A stretch of 43,898 nucleotides of DNA from Collinsella tanakaei. Lineage in GTDB: Bacteria > Actinomycetota > Coriobacteriia > Coriobacteriales > Coriobacteriaceae. Below, one piece after another: positions 15,207 to 23,772 of this stretch (position 1 is the stretch's first letter; each line of letters opens with the position of its first letter). Location of the stretch: NCBI RefSeq assembly GCF_016900375.1, contig NZ_JACJKB010000017.1:1-43898 (forward strand), written 5' to 3'. A program made the translations under genes and the position numbers. The notes under the pieces are model-generated. The model was given only the letters and a program-made list of their open reading frames with translations, did not search any database and was not told where the DNA came from.

Positions 15207-18020
15207 ATGCCGCAACAGCTACCATGGGAGAGGAACATGCAGGCCGCCCGTCAGGCAACGGGTGGGGTTCAGCAGACGATGCCGTTCGCTGCGCCCGCAG
15301 CGCCGTCTGCGCCGGAGTACGAGCAGGTTCCGCTCGATGTGTACGATGCGCCCGCGGCACCGGTGGCGCCGGCTGTGCCCAAGGTCGATATCGAGAGCCT
15401 GAACCCCGCGCAGAAAGAGGCGGTCCTCACCACCGAAGGCCCGCTGCTCGTGCTCGCGGGTGCGGGCTCGGGCAAGACCCGCGTGCTCACGTTCCGCATC
15501 GCGCATATGATCGCCGACCTCGGCGTGCGTCCGTGGCAGATCCTGGCCATCACCTTCACCAACAAGGCCGCGGCCGAGATGCGCGAGCGCCTGCAGGGCC
15601 TGCTGCCCGGCGGCACGCGCGGCATGTGGGTCTGCACCTTCCACGCCATGTGCGTGCGCATGCTGCGCGAGGACGCCGACCTGCTGGGCTACACAGGGCA
15701 GTTCACCATCTACGATGACGACGACTCGCGCCGCCTGGTGCGCGACATCATGTCGTCCATGGATATCGACCAGAAGCAGTACCCCATCAACATGATCCGC
15801 TCCAAGATCTCGGCGGCCAAAAACGCCATGATCGGCCCCGAGGAGATGGCGCAGCGCGCCGACGACCCGAGGACCGAGAAGGCTGCTCGCGTGTACGCGG
15901 AGCTGGAGCGCCGCCTGCGCGCGGCGAACGCCATGGACTTCGACGACCTGCTCGTGCGGGCGCTGGAGCTGCTGCGCACGCGCCCCGAGGTGCTCGATCG
16001 CTACCAGGAGCGCTTCCGCTACATCAGCGTCGACGAGTACCAGGACACCAACCATGTCCAGTACGAGATCGCGAACCTGCTTGCCGCCAAGTACCAGAAC
16101 CTCATGGTCGTCGGCGACGACGACCAGTCCATCTACAGCTGGCGCGGTGCGGATATCTCGAACATCCTCGATTTCGAGAAGGATTTCGCCTCGGCGAAGG
16201 TGGTCAAGCTCGAGCAGAACTACCGCTCGACCGGCCATATTCTGGCCGCGGCGAACGCCGTGGTGCGCCATAACTCCCAGCGCAAGGACAAGCGCCTGTT
16301 CACCGAGGCGGGCGATGGCGAGAAGATCCAGGCGTACCAGGCGAGCGACGAGCGCGACGAGGGCCGCTGGATCGCCGCCGAGATCGACAAGCTGCACGAT
16401 GGCGGCACGAGCTACGACGACATGGCGGTCTTCTACCGTACGAACGCCCAGTCGCGCATCCTCGAAGATATGTTCCTGCGCGCCGGCGTGCCGTACCGCA
16501 TCGTGGGAGGCACGCGCTTCTTCGACCGCGCTGAGATCCGCGACGTCATGGCCTACCTCAAGATGATTGTGAATCCGGCCGACGAGATGAGCGTCAAGCG
16601 CGTCATCAACACGCCGCGCCGCGGCATCGGTTCGACCTCCATCGCGAAGATCGAGCTGCTAGCGCAGGAGAACCGCTGCTCGTTCTTCCAGGCCTGCGAG
16701 CTCGCGTGCGCCGAGACGGGCATGTTCTCGGCCAAGGTGCGTAACGGCCTGTCCGATTTCGTGAACATCGTCCGCGAGGGGCGCCGCATGGACGGCGAGC
16801 TCAAGGACGTCGTCGACGCCATCGTGGAGAAGGCCGGGCTCGTGCAGGCCTTCCGCGCCGAGGGCACCATGGAGGCCGAGAGCCGCGCCGAGAACATCCA
16901 GGAATTCCTCGGCGTCGCGGCCGAGTTCGAGGAGACCCACGAGGACATCGAGGGCACGCTCGAGAGCCTGGCGGAGCTGCGCGCGGCGGGCATCGCGCCC
17001 GCGGAGGGCGACGATGCGGCGGAGGATGCCGCTTCCGGCGGCACCGCGCCGCTCGGCCGCGATGCCGAGCAGGGAAATCCGCTCGATGCGCTCGCGGCGC
17101 CGCTCACCTCGGCACAGGAGGCGCTGGCTCAGCTCATCTCGAGTAACGAGATGGCCGCGGCCCCTGCCGAGCCCGCGCATGTGGCGCAGATCGCCGATGA
17201 GATCGAGCGCACCTACGGCCCGCTTGCCTGCAAGGCGCTGCCGGCGCTCCTCGAGTGGCTCGCCCTGCGCTCCGACCTCGATGCGCTCTCCGGCCAGGCG
17301 AGCGCCATCACGATGATGACCGTGCACTCCGCCAAGGGCCTGGAGTTCCCGGTGGTGTTCGTCGCCGGCATGGAGGAGGGCATCTTCCCGCACGTTGCCG
17401 GCTTTGCCGCCGCCGACGATCCGGGCAAGCTCGAGGAGGAGCGTCGTTTGGCCTACGTGGCCATCACACGCGCCCGCAAGCGCCTCTTCCTGACGTATGC
17501 CGCAACGCGTCGTACCTACGGGTCGACGCAGGCCAATCCGCGCTCGCGCTTCGTGAACGAGATTCCCGAGGGCGATATCGAGTTCTCGGGCATCGGCTCT
17601 TCGGGTTTCGAGGGCACCGGCTGGGAGAAGCGCGGCGACCGCCGGGGTACCTTCGGGTCCGGCATGGGCTCCGACATGTACGGCGGCCGCGTCTTCGGAT
17701 CGTATACGCGCTCGACCGGTTCGGGCGGGGTCTCGCGCCATACGGGCATCAGCCCCGATGCGGGCCGTGCGCCCTCGACCTTCGGCAGCGGCCAGCCGCG
17801 CAAGCGCCCGAGTGCCGCTGAATCCACGGTGGTGCAGCGCCGCCCCGACGCCGTGAAGGCGGCCGAGGCCTTTGCTCCGGGCGACACCGTGAGCCACAAG
17901 ACGTTCGGCACGGGCAAGGTCATCTCGGCCGAGGGCGACATGATCGAGGTGCAGTTCGACAAGTCCGGTCAGACCAAGCGCCTCATGAAGGGATTCGCGC
18001 CCATCGTGAAGCTCAGCTAA
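15207..18020 (+). CDS. pcrA: ATP-dependent DNA helicase PcrA/UvrD
   Basis: Superfamily 1A 3'-5' helicase acting in nucleotide-excision repair and in clearing RNA polymerase or recombinase from DNA. Motifs in order: Q-motif LNPAQKEAV (65-73), Walker A AGAGSGKT (84-91), ITFTNKAAAEM, Walker B DEYQDTN, GDDDQSIYSWRGA, QNYRST, TVHSAKGLEFP and AYVAITRARKRL. The C-terminal Tudor-like RNA-polymerase-binding domain (GDTVSHKTFGTGKV) closes the protein. Odd points are a ~60-residue Ala/Pro-rich N-terminal extension and an Ala/Glu-rich insert in the 2B region (roughly 590-680). At 937 residues it is longer than the usual 720-780. Start 15207 has GGAGG at 6 nt; 15189 and 15237 are possible. Confidence 0.95.
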   Translation: MPQQLPWERNMQAARQATGGVQQTMPFAAPAAPSAPEYEQVPLDVYDAPAAPVAPAVPKVDIESLNPAQKEAVLTTEGPLLVLAGAGSGKTRVLTFRIAHMIADLGVRPWQILAITFTNKAAAEMRERLQGLLPGGTRGMWVCTFHAMCVRMLREDADLLGYTGQFTIYDDDDSRRLVRDIMSSMDIDQKQYPINMIRSKISAAKNAMIGPEEMAQRADDPRTEKAARVYAELERRLRAANAMDFDDLLVRALELLRTRPEVLDRYQERFRYISVDEYQDTNHVQYEIANLLAAKYQNLMVVGDDDQSIYSWRGADISNILDFEKDFASAKVVKLEQNYRSTGHILAAANAVVRHNSQRKDKRLFTEAGDGEKIQAYQASDERDEGRWIAAEIDKLHDGGTSYDDMAVFYRTNAQSRILEDMFLRAGVPYRIVGGTRFFDRAEIRDVMAYLKMIVNPADEMSVKRVINTPRRGIGSTSIAKIELLAQENRCSFFQACELACAETGMFSAKVRNGLSDFVNIVREGRRMDGELKDVVDAIVEKAGLVQAFRAEGTMEAESRAENIQEFLGVAAEFEETHEDIEGTLESLAELRAAGIAPAEGDDAAEDAASGGTAPLGRDAEQGNPLDALAAPLTSAQEALAQLISSNEMAAAPAEPAHVAQIADEIERTYGPLACKALPALLEWLALRSDLDALSGQASAITMMTVHSAKGLEFPVVFVAGMEEGIFPHVAGFAAADDPGKLEEERRLAYVAITRARKRLFLTYAATRRTYGSTQANPRSRFVNEIPEGDIEFSGIGSSGFEGTGWEKRGDRRGTFGSGMGSDMYGGRVFGSYTRSTGSGGVSRHTGISPDAGRAPSTFGSGQPRKRPSAAESTVVQRRPDAVKAAEAFAPGDTVSHKTFGTGKVISAEGDMIEVQFDKSGQTKRLMKGFAPIVKLS

Positions 18021-18061
18021 GGGCTTGGGCGCTCGCACAGCCTACCTGTAAAGGGGTATCG

Positions 18062-18105
18062 GGCCCGCATCGACTCGGATGATTCGTGTCGATGCGGGCC
18101 TTTGC
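18062..18105 (+). terminator. Terminator after pcrA
   Basis: A perfect 13-bp stem, GGCCCGCATCGAC (18062-18074) with its complement (18088-18100), 13-nt loop, followed by TTTGC; 41 bp after the pcrA stop. Confidence 0.8.
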
Positions 18106-18207
18106 TGTCTTTGGACATGGCCTGCGGTGCGCGCGGGGTGCGTTCGGGGTGGATGTTTGCCCGCAAAGGCCTTGGAGCCGGCGGTTTTCATGGTTCGCCT
18201 GCAGGTT

Positions 18208-18404
18208 CTGGATGAAAAGGCGGGTTTTGTACCGCTGCTGCCTGCGCGAGAGCTGGCTTTCGCCAGACCGCTAGCGCTTCTGCATTCCAATTGGCCTCAA
18301 TAGGGCGGCAAATTGTCCGGTATGGCCGCTATTGCTGCTATTGCTCAAGAACCCCGTTCCCAGAGCGGCTGGCTATCGGGTACAAAAGTCGCATTTTCAT
18401 CCAG
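18208..18404. repeat. Widely spaced 26-bp inverted repeat in a gene-free stretch
   Basis: Bases 18106-18590 hold no convincing gene. Within them, 18208-18233 (CTGGATGAAAAGGCGGG then TTTTGTACC) and 18379-18404 (GGTACAAAAGTCGCA then TTTTCATCCAG) are reverse complements except for three or four central mismatches, with 145 bp between. The conserved outer parts are CTGGATGAAAA and TTTTGTACC. The arrangement fits either the two ends of a tiny non-autonomous element or paired regulator sites ahead of the ROK kinase gene. The interior also contains short CGCTAGCG-type dyads. Confidence 0.65.
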
Positions 18405-18524
18405 TTCCTTCGATTGAGCCGAGAAACGAGCCCGTTTGTTCAGTTCGATTACACCTGCGGAGCCGGTTGCCGGCGGCTGGCGGCGTATCGGCGGCTCGCG
18501 GCCCACGTGGCTCGTCACTCGCGG

Positions 18525-18530
18525 TACCAT
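18525..18530 (+). promoter_or_regulatory. -10-like box for the ROK kinase gene
   Basis: TACCAT followed by AGGG, 60 bp before the start codon; the same TACCATA(A)GG form precedes ppaC at 38520. Confidence 0.4.
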
Positions 18531-18590
18531 AGGGCGTGCAGTGCGCCCCTCTTCAGGGGCGTCAGGCAGGGGAGCGAAAGGAGCCATGTC

Positions 18591-19547
18591 ATGGCAGAAG
18601 CCGTCAAGTACTTCGTGGGCATCGACGTGGGAGGCACGTCGGTCAAGGAGGGCCTGTTCACCGAGGAGGGCGCGCTGGTCGCCCGCGCGAGCGTGCCGAC
18701 GCCGCCGCTGATCAACAGCGCCGGATACGATGCGGTCGTGAGCGGCATCGACCAGCTCATGGCGGAGGCCCAGGCAGGCGCGGACAGCGTGTACGGCATC
18801 GGCCTCGCGGTGCCCTGTCCGGTTCCCGCCGACGGCGATATCCGTCTGCAGGCCAACATCCAGCTCAACGCCCCGGGCCTCATGCACGCGCTCGAGGCCC
18901 ACTGCCCCAACGCGGCGGTCAAGTTCGGCAACGACGCCAACGCGGCCGCCATGGGCGAGGTGTGGCGCGGCAGCGCGCGCGGCAAGCAGAGCATGGTCAT
19001 GGTGACCATCGGCACGGGCGTCGGCGGCGGCGTCGTGGTGAACGGCGACATGATTGAGGGCTTCGTCGGTGCCGGCGGCGAGATCGGCCATATGTGCCTG
19101 AACCCCGACGAGGAGCGCACCTGCGGCTGCGGCGGCAAGGGCCACCTGGAGCAGTACGCCTCGGCGACGGGTATCGTGACGAGCTATCGCGAGGAGTGCG
19201 CCAAGCGCGGCATCGAGCCCGTCGAGCTTGCCGGTCCCAGCGATTCCCGTGCGGTCTTCGAGGCCCATGCTGCGGGCGATGAGGCCGCAGCTGCCGCCAT
19301 CTCCACGATGTGCGAGTACTTGGGCCGCGCGCTCGCCCTCATCGCTGCGGTCGTCGATCCCGAGGCCTTCGTGCTGGGCGGTGGCGTTTCGAACTCCGCG
19401 AGCCAGTACCTCGACGAGCTGTACGCCGCGTACCGCCGCTATGCCCTGTCCGTCTGTGCCGACACGCCGATCGAGATCGCCTCGCTCGGAAACGACGCGG
19501 GCATCTTCGGTGCGGCCTACATGGCGCTGCGTGCGGCAGAGGCGTAA
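18591..19547 (+). CDS. ROK-family sugar kinase, probable glucokinase
   Basis: A 318-residue cytosolic kinase, likely phosphorylating glucose. ATP site: GIDVGGTSVKEG (10-21). Catalytic aspartate D115 in FGNDANAAAMGE; second phosphate loop IGTGVGGGV (140-148). The ROK zinc site is H167 (EIGHM), C178, C180 and position 185; where most ROK proteins have a third cysteine (CxCGxxGCxE) this one has H185 (CGCGGKGHLE). Start at 18591 is fixed by AAAGGAG 7 nt upstream; a nearby ATG at 18586 is out of frame. It has its own promoter and a terminator (19630). Free glucose released from alpha-galactosides such as melibiose, imported by the Msm-type system downstream in the window, would be a natural substrate (inference). 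Confidence 0.9.
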   Translation: MAEAVKYFVGIDVGGTSVKEGLFTEEGALVARASVPTPPLINSAGYDAVVSGIDQLMAEAQAGADSVYGIGLAVPCPVPADGDIRLQANIQLNAPGLMHALEAHCPNAAVKFGNDANAAAMGEVWRGSARGKQSMVMVTIGTGVGGGVVVNGDMIEGFVGAGGEIGHMCLNPDEERTCGCGGKGHLEQYASATGIVTSYREECAKRGIEPVELAGPSDSRAVFEAHAAGDEAAAAAISTMCEYLGRALALIAAVVDPEAFVLGGGVSNSASQYLDELYAAYRRYALSVCADTPIEIASLGNDAGIFGAAYMALRAAEA

Positions 19548-19629
19548 AGCGGGGCGAATCCGAGCGCCCCCACACCGCGCGGCAGATAAGCTGCCGTGCG
19601 GACGCAGGCAAAATGAACTATGCTGTGTT

Positions 19630-19661
19630 ACCCGGCGTGTATTCACGCGCCGGGTTGTTTT
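19630..19661 (+). terminator. Hairpin with T-tract between ROK kinase and brnQ
   Basis: ACCCGGCG-TG (19630-19639) pairs with CA-CG-CGCCGGGT (19644-19655) with a 2-nt bulge, followed by TGTTTT. It terminates the kinase gene. It also lies immediately after a -10-like TATGCT (19619-19624), so it would sit at the very 5' end of a brnQ transcript started there. Confidence 0.7.
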
Positions 19662-19688
19662 ATGCACCGATTTGTCGTTTGGGTGGCT

Positions 19689-20990
19689 ATGGCTCAGCAG
19701 TCTCTTTCGGCGCGACAGTCCGCGTTGGTCGGCGTCACGCTGTTCTCCATGTTCTTCGGCGCGGGCAATCTGATCTTGCCTCCGCTGCTCGGCCTGCAGG
19801 CGGGGGAGGCGACCGTTCCCGCCGCGATCGGCTTTCTGATCGCAGCCATCGGCCTGCCGGTGCTCGGTATCGTTGCCGTTGCACTCGCCGGAACCCTGCG
19901 CGACCTTACCGCACGCGTGCATCCCCTGTTCTCGCGCGTGTTCGTCGCGGCGGTGTACCTGGCCATCGGCCCCTGCCTCGCCATCCCGCGCACCTCGTCG
20001 ACTGCCTTCGAGATGCTCCAGCCCCTGCTGCCCGCATCGGTTCCCGCGGGTACGGCGAGCATCGTTTTCTCCGTCGCGTTCTTCGTCGTCGCCTACGTGC
20101 TGGCCATGCACCCTGGCCGCCTGACGCGCCTGCTGGGCCGCATCACCGGTCCGGCGCTCATCGCCCTGATCGTGGCGGTGACGGGCGCCGCCCTGCTGTC
20201 AGAGGCCCCGGAGCTCGGCCCTGCGACCGCCCCGTACGATAACGGCGCGGGCATCCAGGGCTTCCTTGTGGGCTATCAGACCATGGACTTGCTCGCCTCG
20301 TTGACCTTCGGCCTGGTTATCGCCACGAATATTCGCGAGATGGGCGTGACCGAGCCCGGCGGTATCGCGCGTGAGGTCTCGCGTGCCGGCGTGCTCGCGG
20401 GCATCCTCATGGCGCTCATCTACTGCGGCTTGGCCTATGTGGGTGTGAGCACCCGCGCGATCGCACCCGACGCCACGAACGGAGCCGTGGTGCTCACGGC
20501 CTCCGCCACCCAGCACTTCGGCACGGCGGGAACCGTCGTGGTCGCCGCGATCTTCCTGCTTGCCTGCCTAAACGTGTGCACCGGCCTTATCAGCTGCTGC
20601 GGCACCTATTTTGCCGGTGAGCTGCCCCGCGTGTCGTACCGCGCCTGCGCCCTCGTCTTCGCGGCCTTCTCGTGCGTGCTGTCGAACTTCGGTCTCGATG
20701 CCATCCTCGCGTTTTCCGTCCCGCTGCTCGGAGCGCTCTACCCCATGGCGATCGTGCTCGTGCTCATGGGCATGTTCCACAGCGTGTGCGACCGCTTCCA
20801 CCTCATGTGGCCCCTGGTGGTCGCCGCCACGGCGATCGTGAGCGTGGCCGATTCTCTGCGCAGCGCGGTCGCCCCCGACCTCTGGCTTCCTATCGATGCC
20901 CTGCCCTTCGCCGGCCTTGACATGGGCTGGGTCGTTCCCGCCCTGATCGCCGCCGTGCTCGGCGCGCTCCTTTCCCGCAAGCGCGCGTAG
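19689..20990 (+). CDS. brnQ: Branched-chain amino acid carrier BrnQ
   Basis: A 433-residue sodium- or proton-coupled carrier of leucine, isoleucine and valine with about 12 membrane helices. The family start SLSARQSALVGVTLFSMFFGAGNLILPP is clear, with the conserved FFGAGNLIFP-type motif, then PRTSSTAFE and a helix pattern covering the full usual length (E. coli BrnQ is 439). I choose 19689 (MAQQSL) over 19662 and 19620 because upstream sequence crosses a terminator-like hairpin and is not family-like; the ribosome site is weak (GGGTGG). Control by the leader hairpin is possible but unproven. Confidence 0.92.
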   Translation: MAQQSLSARQSALVGVTLFSMFFGAGNLILPPLLGLQAGEATVPAAIGFLIAAIGLPVLGIVAVALAGTLRDLTARVHPLFSRVFVAAVYLAIGPCLAIPRTSSTAFEMLQPLLPASVPAGTASIVFSVAFFVVAYVLAMHPGRLTRLLGRITGPALIALIVAVTGAALLSEAPELGPATAPYDNGAGIQGFLVGYQTMDLLASLTFGLVIATNIREMGVTEPGGIAREVSRAGVLAGILMALIYCGLAYVGVSTRAIAPDATNGAVVLTASATQHFGTAGTVVVAAIFLLACLNVCTGLISCCGTYFAGELPRVSYRACALVFAAFSCVLSNFGLDAILAFSVPLLGALYPMAIVLVLMGMFHSVCDRFHLMWPLVVAATAIVSVADSLRSAVAPDLWLPIDALPFAGLDMGWVVPALIAAVLGALLSRKRA

Positions 20991-21031
20991 GCAGGGACCG
21001 TCCTTTTCGACGCATATTCCCATATATCTAC

Positions 21032-21042
21032 AGCACAGTGCT
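21032..21042 (+). promoter_or_regulatory. Short palindrome upstream of the BMP-type gene
   Basis: AGCACAGTGCT, an 11-bp palindrome in the only AT-rich part (ATATTCCCATATATC) of the 168-bp interval between brnQ and the BMP-type gene. Possibly an operator; weak evidence. Confidence 0.25.
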
Positions 21043-21158
21043 ATGAGATGCGAAGGAGTTCTGCCGCATGGCGGAGCGAGCACTCCCATCCGTCCGAGGG
21101 GATGGATAATGAGGGCGAAAGCCCCAGAGGGCCGCACGCCGAGGGAGAGCGAGGGCGC

Positions 21159-23123
21159 ATGATCGAGGACTACCGCAAGGCGAGAAGGGCTGCCCAGAAG
21201 CAGGTCCAGCGCGATATCTCAGCCGGCCGCTACCCCTATCCCGTCGCGCTGAGCGACATCCTGCAGGACAGCGGCTACCAGGGCGAGGTGCCCATCGGCG
21301 TCATGGAGATCGACATGGCGCTCATAGCGGGCACGCGCACGCACGGGCGCCAGAACTCCTTCTCGCGCGGGTTCATGCCGCTGCTCGAGGACGATTCCGA
21401 GTTCGCCGCCAAGTGGAGCGCGCTGATCGATTCCCAGCGCGAGGAAGGGCTGCATGAGCCCATCGTCGTCTACGAGTACCTTCAGCGCTTCTACGTGCAG
21501 GAGGGCAACAAGCGCGTCTCGGTGATGCGCTATCTGGACATGCCGTCGATCACCGCGAGCGTAACGCGCGTGCTCCCCATGCCCTCTGACTCCAAGGAGT
21601 CGCGTATCTACCAGGAGTTTCTGCGCTTCTACCGCGTGGCGCCCATCTACGGTTTCGTCTTTTCGAACGAGGGCTCCTATGAGCGGCTCGCGGTGTTCGC
21701 CGGCCACGACCTCGACAACCCGTGGCCCGATGACGACGTCAAGACGCTTCGCTCAGCGTTCTCGAGCTTCGCCGAGTCGTTCCAGCATCGCGGGGGCGAG
21801 CGCCTGGGGATGACCGCGGGCGACGCCTTCCTCATCTACCTCAAGATCTACGGCTACGAGCTTGCCGTGTGCGGCTCTCCGACCGAGATCGCCGACCGCT
21901 TGGGGCGCATCTGGGGCGAGCTGCGCGTCTCCACGAGCCATGAGCCGATTGCGTACCTCGAGTCGCCGAGCGAGCCCCCGGCGCGCACATCGCTCATCTC
22001 GGACCTCAAGGGACTCGCGAAGAAGGCGATGTCTCCCAAACCGCTGCGGATCGCCTATATCTACGAGTTCAGCCCGTCCACATCGGGCTGGGCGGCGGCT
22101 CATGATAAGGGCCGCGTGGAGCTCGAGCGCTTCTACGGTGGCTCGGTCGAGACCACGGTCTATACCGACTGCAAATCCGATGCGGCGTTCGACCGCGCGA
22201 TCGACAGCGCGGTCGCCGATATGAGCGACCTCGTGGTGACGAACGTCCCGACGCAGATGTCGCAGGCGCTGCGCGCGGCGGTCAGGTATCCGCAGCTCAA
22301 GGTGCTCAACTGCTCGGTCAGCCTCTCGCACAGCGCCGTGCGTACCTTCAGCACGAAGACCTACGAGGTCAAATACCTGCTGGGCGCGCTCGCGGCGAGC
22401 CTTTCGGACAACCACCGCGTGGGCTATGTGGCCGATTCCCCGGTCTACGGCACGGTGGCGGGTATCAACGCCTTCGCCATCGGCGCGCAGACGGTCGACC
22501 CGCATGCGACGGTCTACCTCAAATGGTATTCCGCGAAGGATTACGACTGGCGTCGCGAGCTTGCCGAGACCGACGTGCGCATCGTGTGCGCCCGCGACGT
22601 TCCCAATCCGCGCAACCCCGAGGAATCCTGGGGACTCTACCTGGTGGAGCACGACGGCACCGAGGTCCATCTGGGCGAGCCGGTGTGGGAGTGGGGCCGC
22701 TACTACGAGCGCATCGTTCAGTCCATCCGCGACAACTCCTGGCGCCGCGAGGCGGACGTGCTGCGCGACAAGGCGCTCAACTACTGGTGGGGTCTGTCGT
22801 CGGGCGTCATGGACGTGCATATCGACCCGGTGGTTCCCCTGCGCCAACGCAATCTCGTGGAGGTGTTCAAGCAGAGCCTGCTGAACGGTCAGATGCATCC
22901 GTTCGCCGGCGAGCTCAAGAGCCAGGCGGGCATCGTCCAGCCGGTGGGTTCCGCGCGGCTTGCCAGCAACCAGATCGCGCGCATGGCATGGCTGAACGAG
23001 AACGTCGTCGGTCGCCTGCCCGAGGAGCGGGAGCTGTCCGATCGCGCCTTGGACGAGGTCAGCGTGGCCGGCGTCATCCCGCTCGATCCCGCGGTGGCGG
23101 CTCAGCGCGAGGCCAAGCGATGA
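21159..23123 (+). CDS. BMP-type protein with ParB-like N-terminal domain, no signal peptide
   Basis: A 654-residue protein in two parts. Residues ~1-290 begin with a helical EDYRKARRAAQKQVQRDISAG and contain PIVVYEYLQRFYVQEGNKRVSVMRYL (102-126), a ParB/sulfiredoxin-like strand-GxxR-helix box. Residues ~295-570 (LRIAYIYEFSPSTSGWAAAHDKGR through GYVADSPVYGTVAGINAFAIGAQ) have the fold signature of basic membrane protein (BMP/Med) nucleoside-binding proteins. Normal BMP proteins are secreted lipoproteins of ABC importers; this one has no leader, lipobox or nearby permease, so it should be cytosolic. Start 21159 (MIEDY) fits the first family-like helix with GAGGG upstream; 21048 and 21102 are alternatives. 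Its stop overlaps the metallophosphoesterase start (ATGA), so the two are translationally coupled. Function unknown; ligand-responsive enzyme control or nucleic-acid work are guesses. Confidence 0.82.
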   Translation: MIEDYRKARRAAQKQVQRDISAGRYPYPVALSDILQDSGYQGEVPIGVMEIDMALIAGTRTHGRQNSFSRGFMPLLEDDSEFAAKWSALIDSQREEGLHEPIVVYEYLQRFYVQEGNKRVSVMRYLDMPSITASVTRVLPMPSDSKESRIYQEFLRFYRVAPIYGFVFSNEGSYERLAVFAGHDLDNPWPDDDVKTLRSAFSSFAESFQHRGGERLGMTAGDAFLIYLKIYGYELAVCGSPTEIADRLGRIWGELRVSTSHEPIAYLESPSEPPARTSLISDLKGLAKKAMSPKPLRIAYIYEFSPSTSGWAAAHDKGRVELERFYGGSVETTVYTDCKSDAAFDRAIDSAVADMSDLVVTNVPTQMSQALRAAVRYPQLKVLNCSVSLSHSAVRTFSTKTYEVKYLLGALAASLSDNHRVGYVADSPVYGTVAGINAFAIGAQTVDPHATVYLKWYSAKDYDWRRELAETDVRIVCARDVPNPRNPEESWGLYLVEHDGTEVHLGEPVWEWGRYYERIVQSIRDNSWRREADVLRDKALNYWWGLSSGVMDVHIDPVVPLRQRNLVEVFKQSLLNGQMHPFAGELKSQAGIVQPVGSARLASNQIARMAWLNENVVGRLPEERELSDRALDEVSVAGVIPLDPAVAAQREAKR

Positions 23124-23761
23124 AGATTCTCGCCATCGCCGATGTCGAGGAGTCCTGGCTGACCGACCACTACGATCGCGAGCGCATGGAGGGCGTCGAG
23201 CTCATCATCTCATGCGGCGACCTGCCGGCACGCTATCTCGAGCACGTCGTGACGCTCGCCAACGTGCCGTTGGTCTACGTATGGGGCAACCACGACATGT
23301 CGTATGTCGAGCATCCGCCGCAGGGCTGTATCTCCATCGAGGGGCAGCTGCGCGACTTCCATGGCATCCGGATCCTCGGCGTCGGCGGGTCCATCAGGTA
23401 CAACGATCGCGTCTTCGGGTTTTCAGAAAAGGAGATGCGGTCGCGCTTGGGCAAGCTCGCGCTGCTTGGCCGTGCGACCGGCGGCGTGGACATCATCGTC
23501 ACGCATGCGCCGATTCGCGGGTACGGCGACATGGACGACTTACCCCATCAGGGGTTCGAGGCCTTCGACTACTACGTGGACAAGTTGAAGCCGACATACC
23601 TGCTCCACGGCCACGTGCACATGAACTACGGGCGCGTGCAGCGCTCGCTCGAGCATCCGTGCGGCACGAAGGTCGTCAACGCATACGGAGGCTATATCAT
23701 CGATTACCCCGACGAGCTCATTCGCGACCGCGAGCCGTTTCTGGTACCCACGATCGGGTAG
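23120..23761 (+). CDS. Calcineurin-like metallophosphoesterase
   Basis: A 213-residue cytosolic phosphoesterase. Metal-site motifs: IADVEESW (D8, with E10 where DxH normally has His), CGDLP (D34), GNHD (N57, H58), VTHAP and HGHVH. The DxH to DxE change alters the first metal site and is shared with some small phosphodiesterase branches. The start codon overlaps the stop of the BMP-type gene by 4 bp (ATGA), so stoichiometric expression and a common task are likely. The substrate could be a nucleotide or cyclic nucleotide sensed by the BMP domain, which is inference. It is convergent with the DeoR gene, 11 bp away. Confidence 0.9.
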   Translation: MKILAIADVEESWLTDHYDRERMEGVELIISCGDLPARYLEHVVTLANVPLVYVWGNHDMSYVEHPPQGCISIEGQLRDFHGIRILGVGGSIRYNDRVFGFSEKEMRSRLGKLALLGRATGGVDIIVTHAPIRGYGDMDDLPHQGFEAFDYYVDKLKPTYLLHGHVHMNYGRVQRSLEHPCGTKVVNAYGGYIIDYPDELIRDREPFLVPTIG

Positions 23762-23772
23762 GGGGCCGGTAC

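Noticed and set aside
18042-18303. Small open frames of 74 and 82 residues after pcrA
   Set aside because: Both overlap the pcrA terminator or the inverted repeat, lack ribosome sites and have no recognisable sequence.
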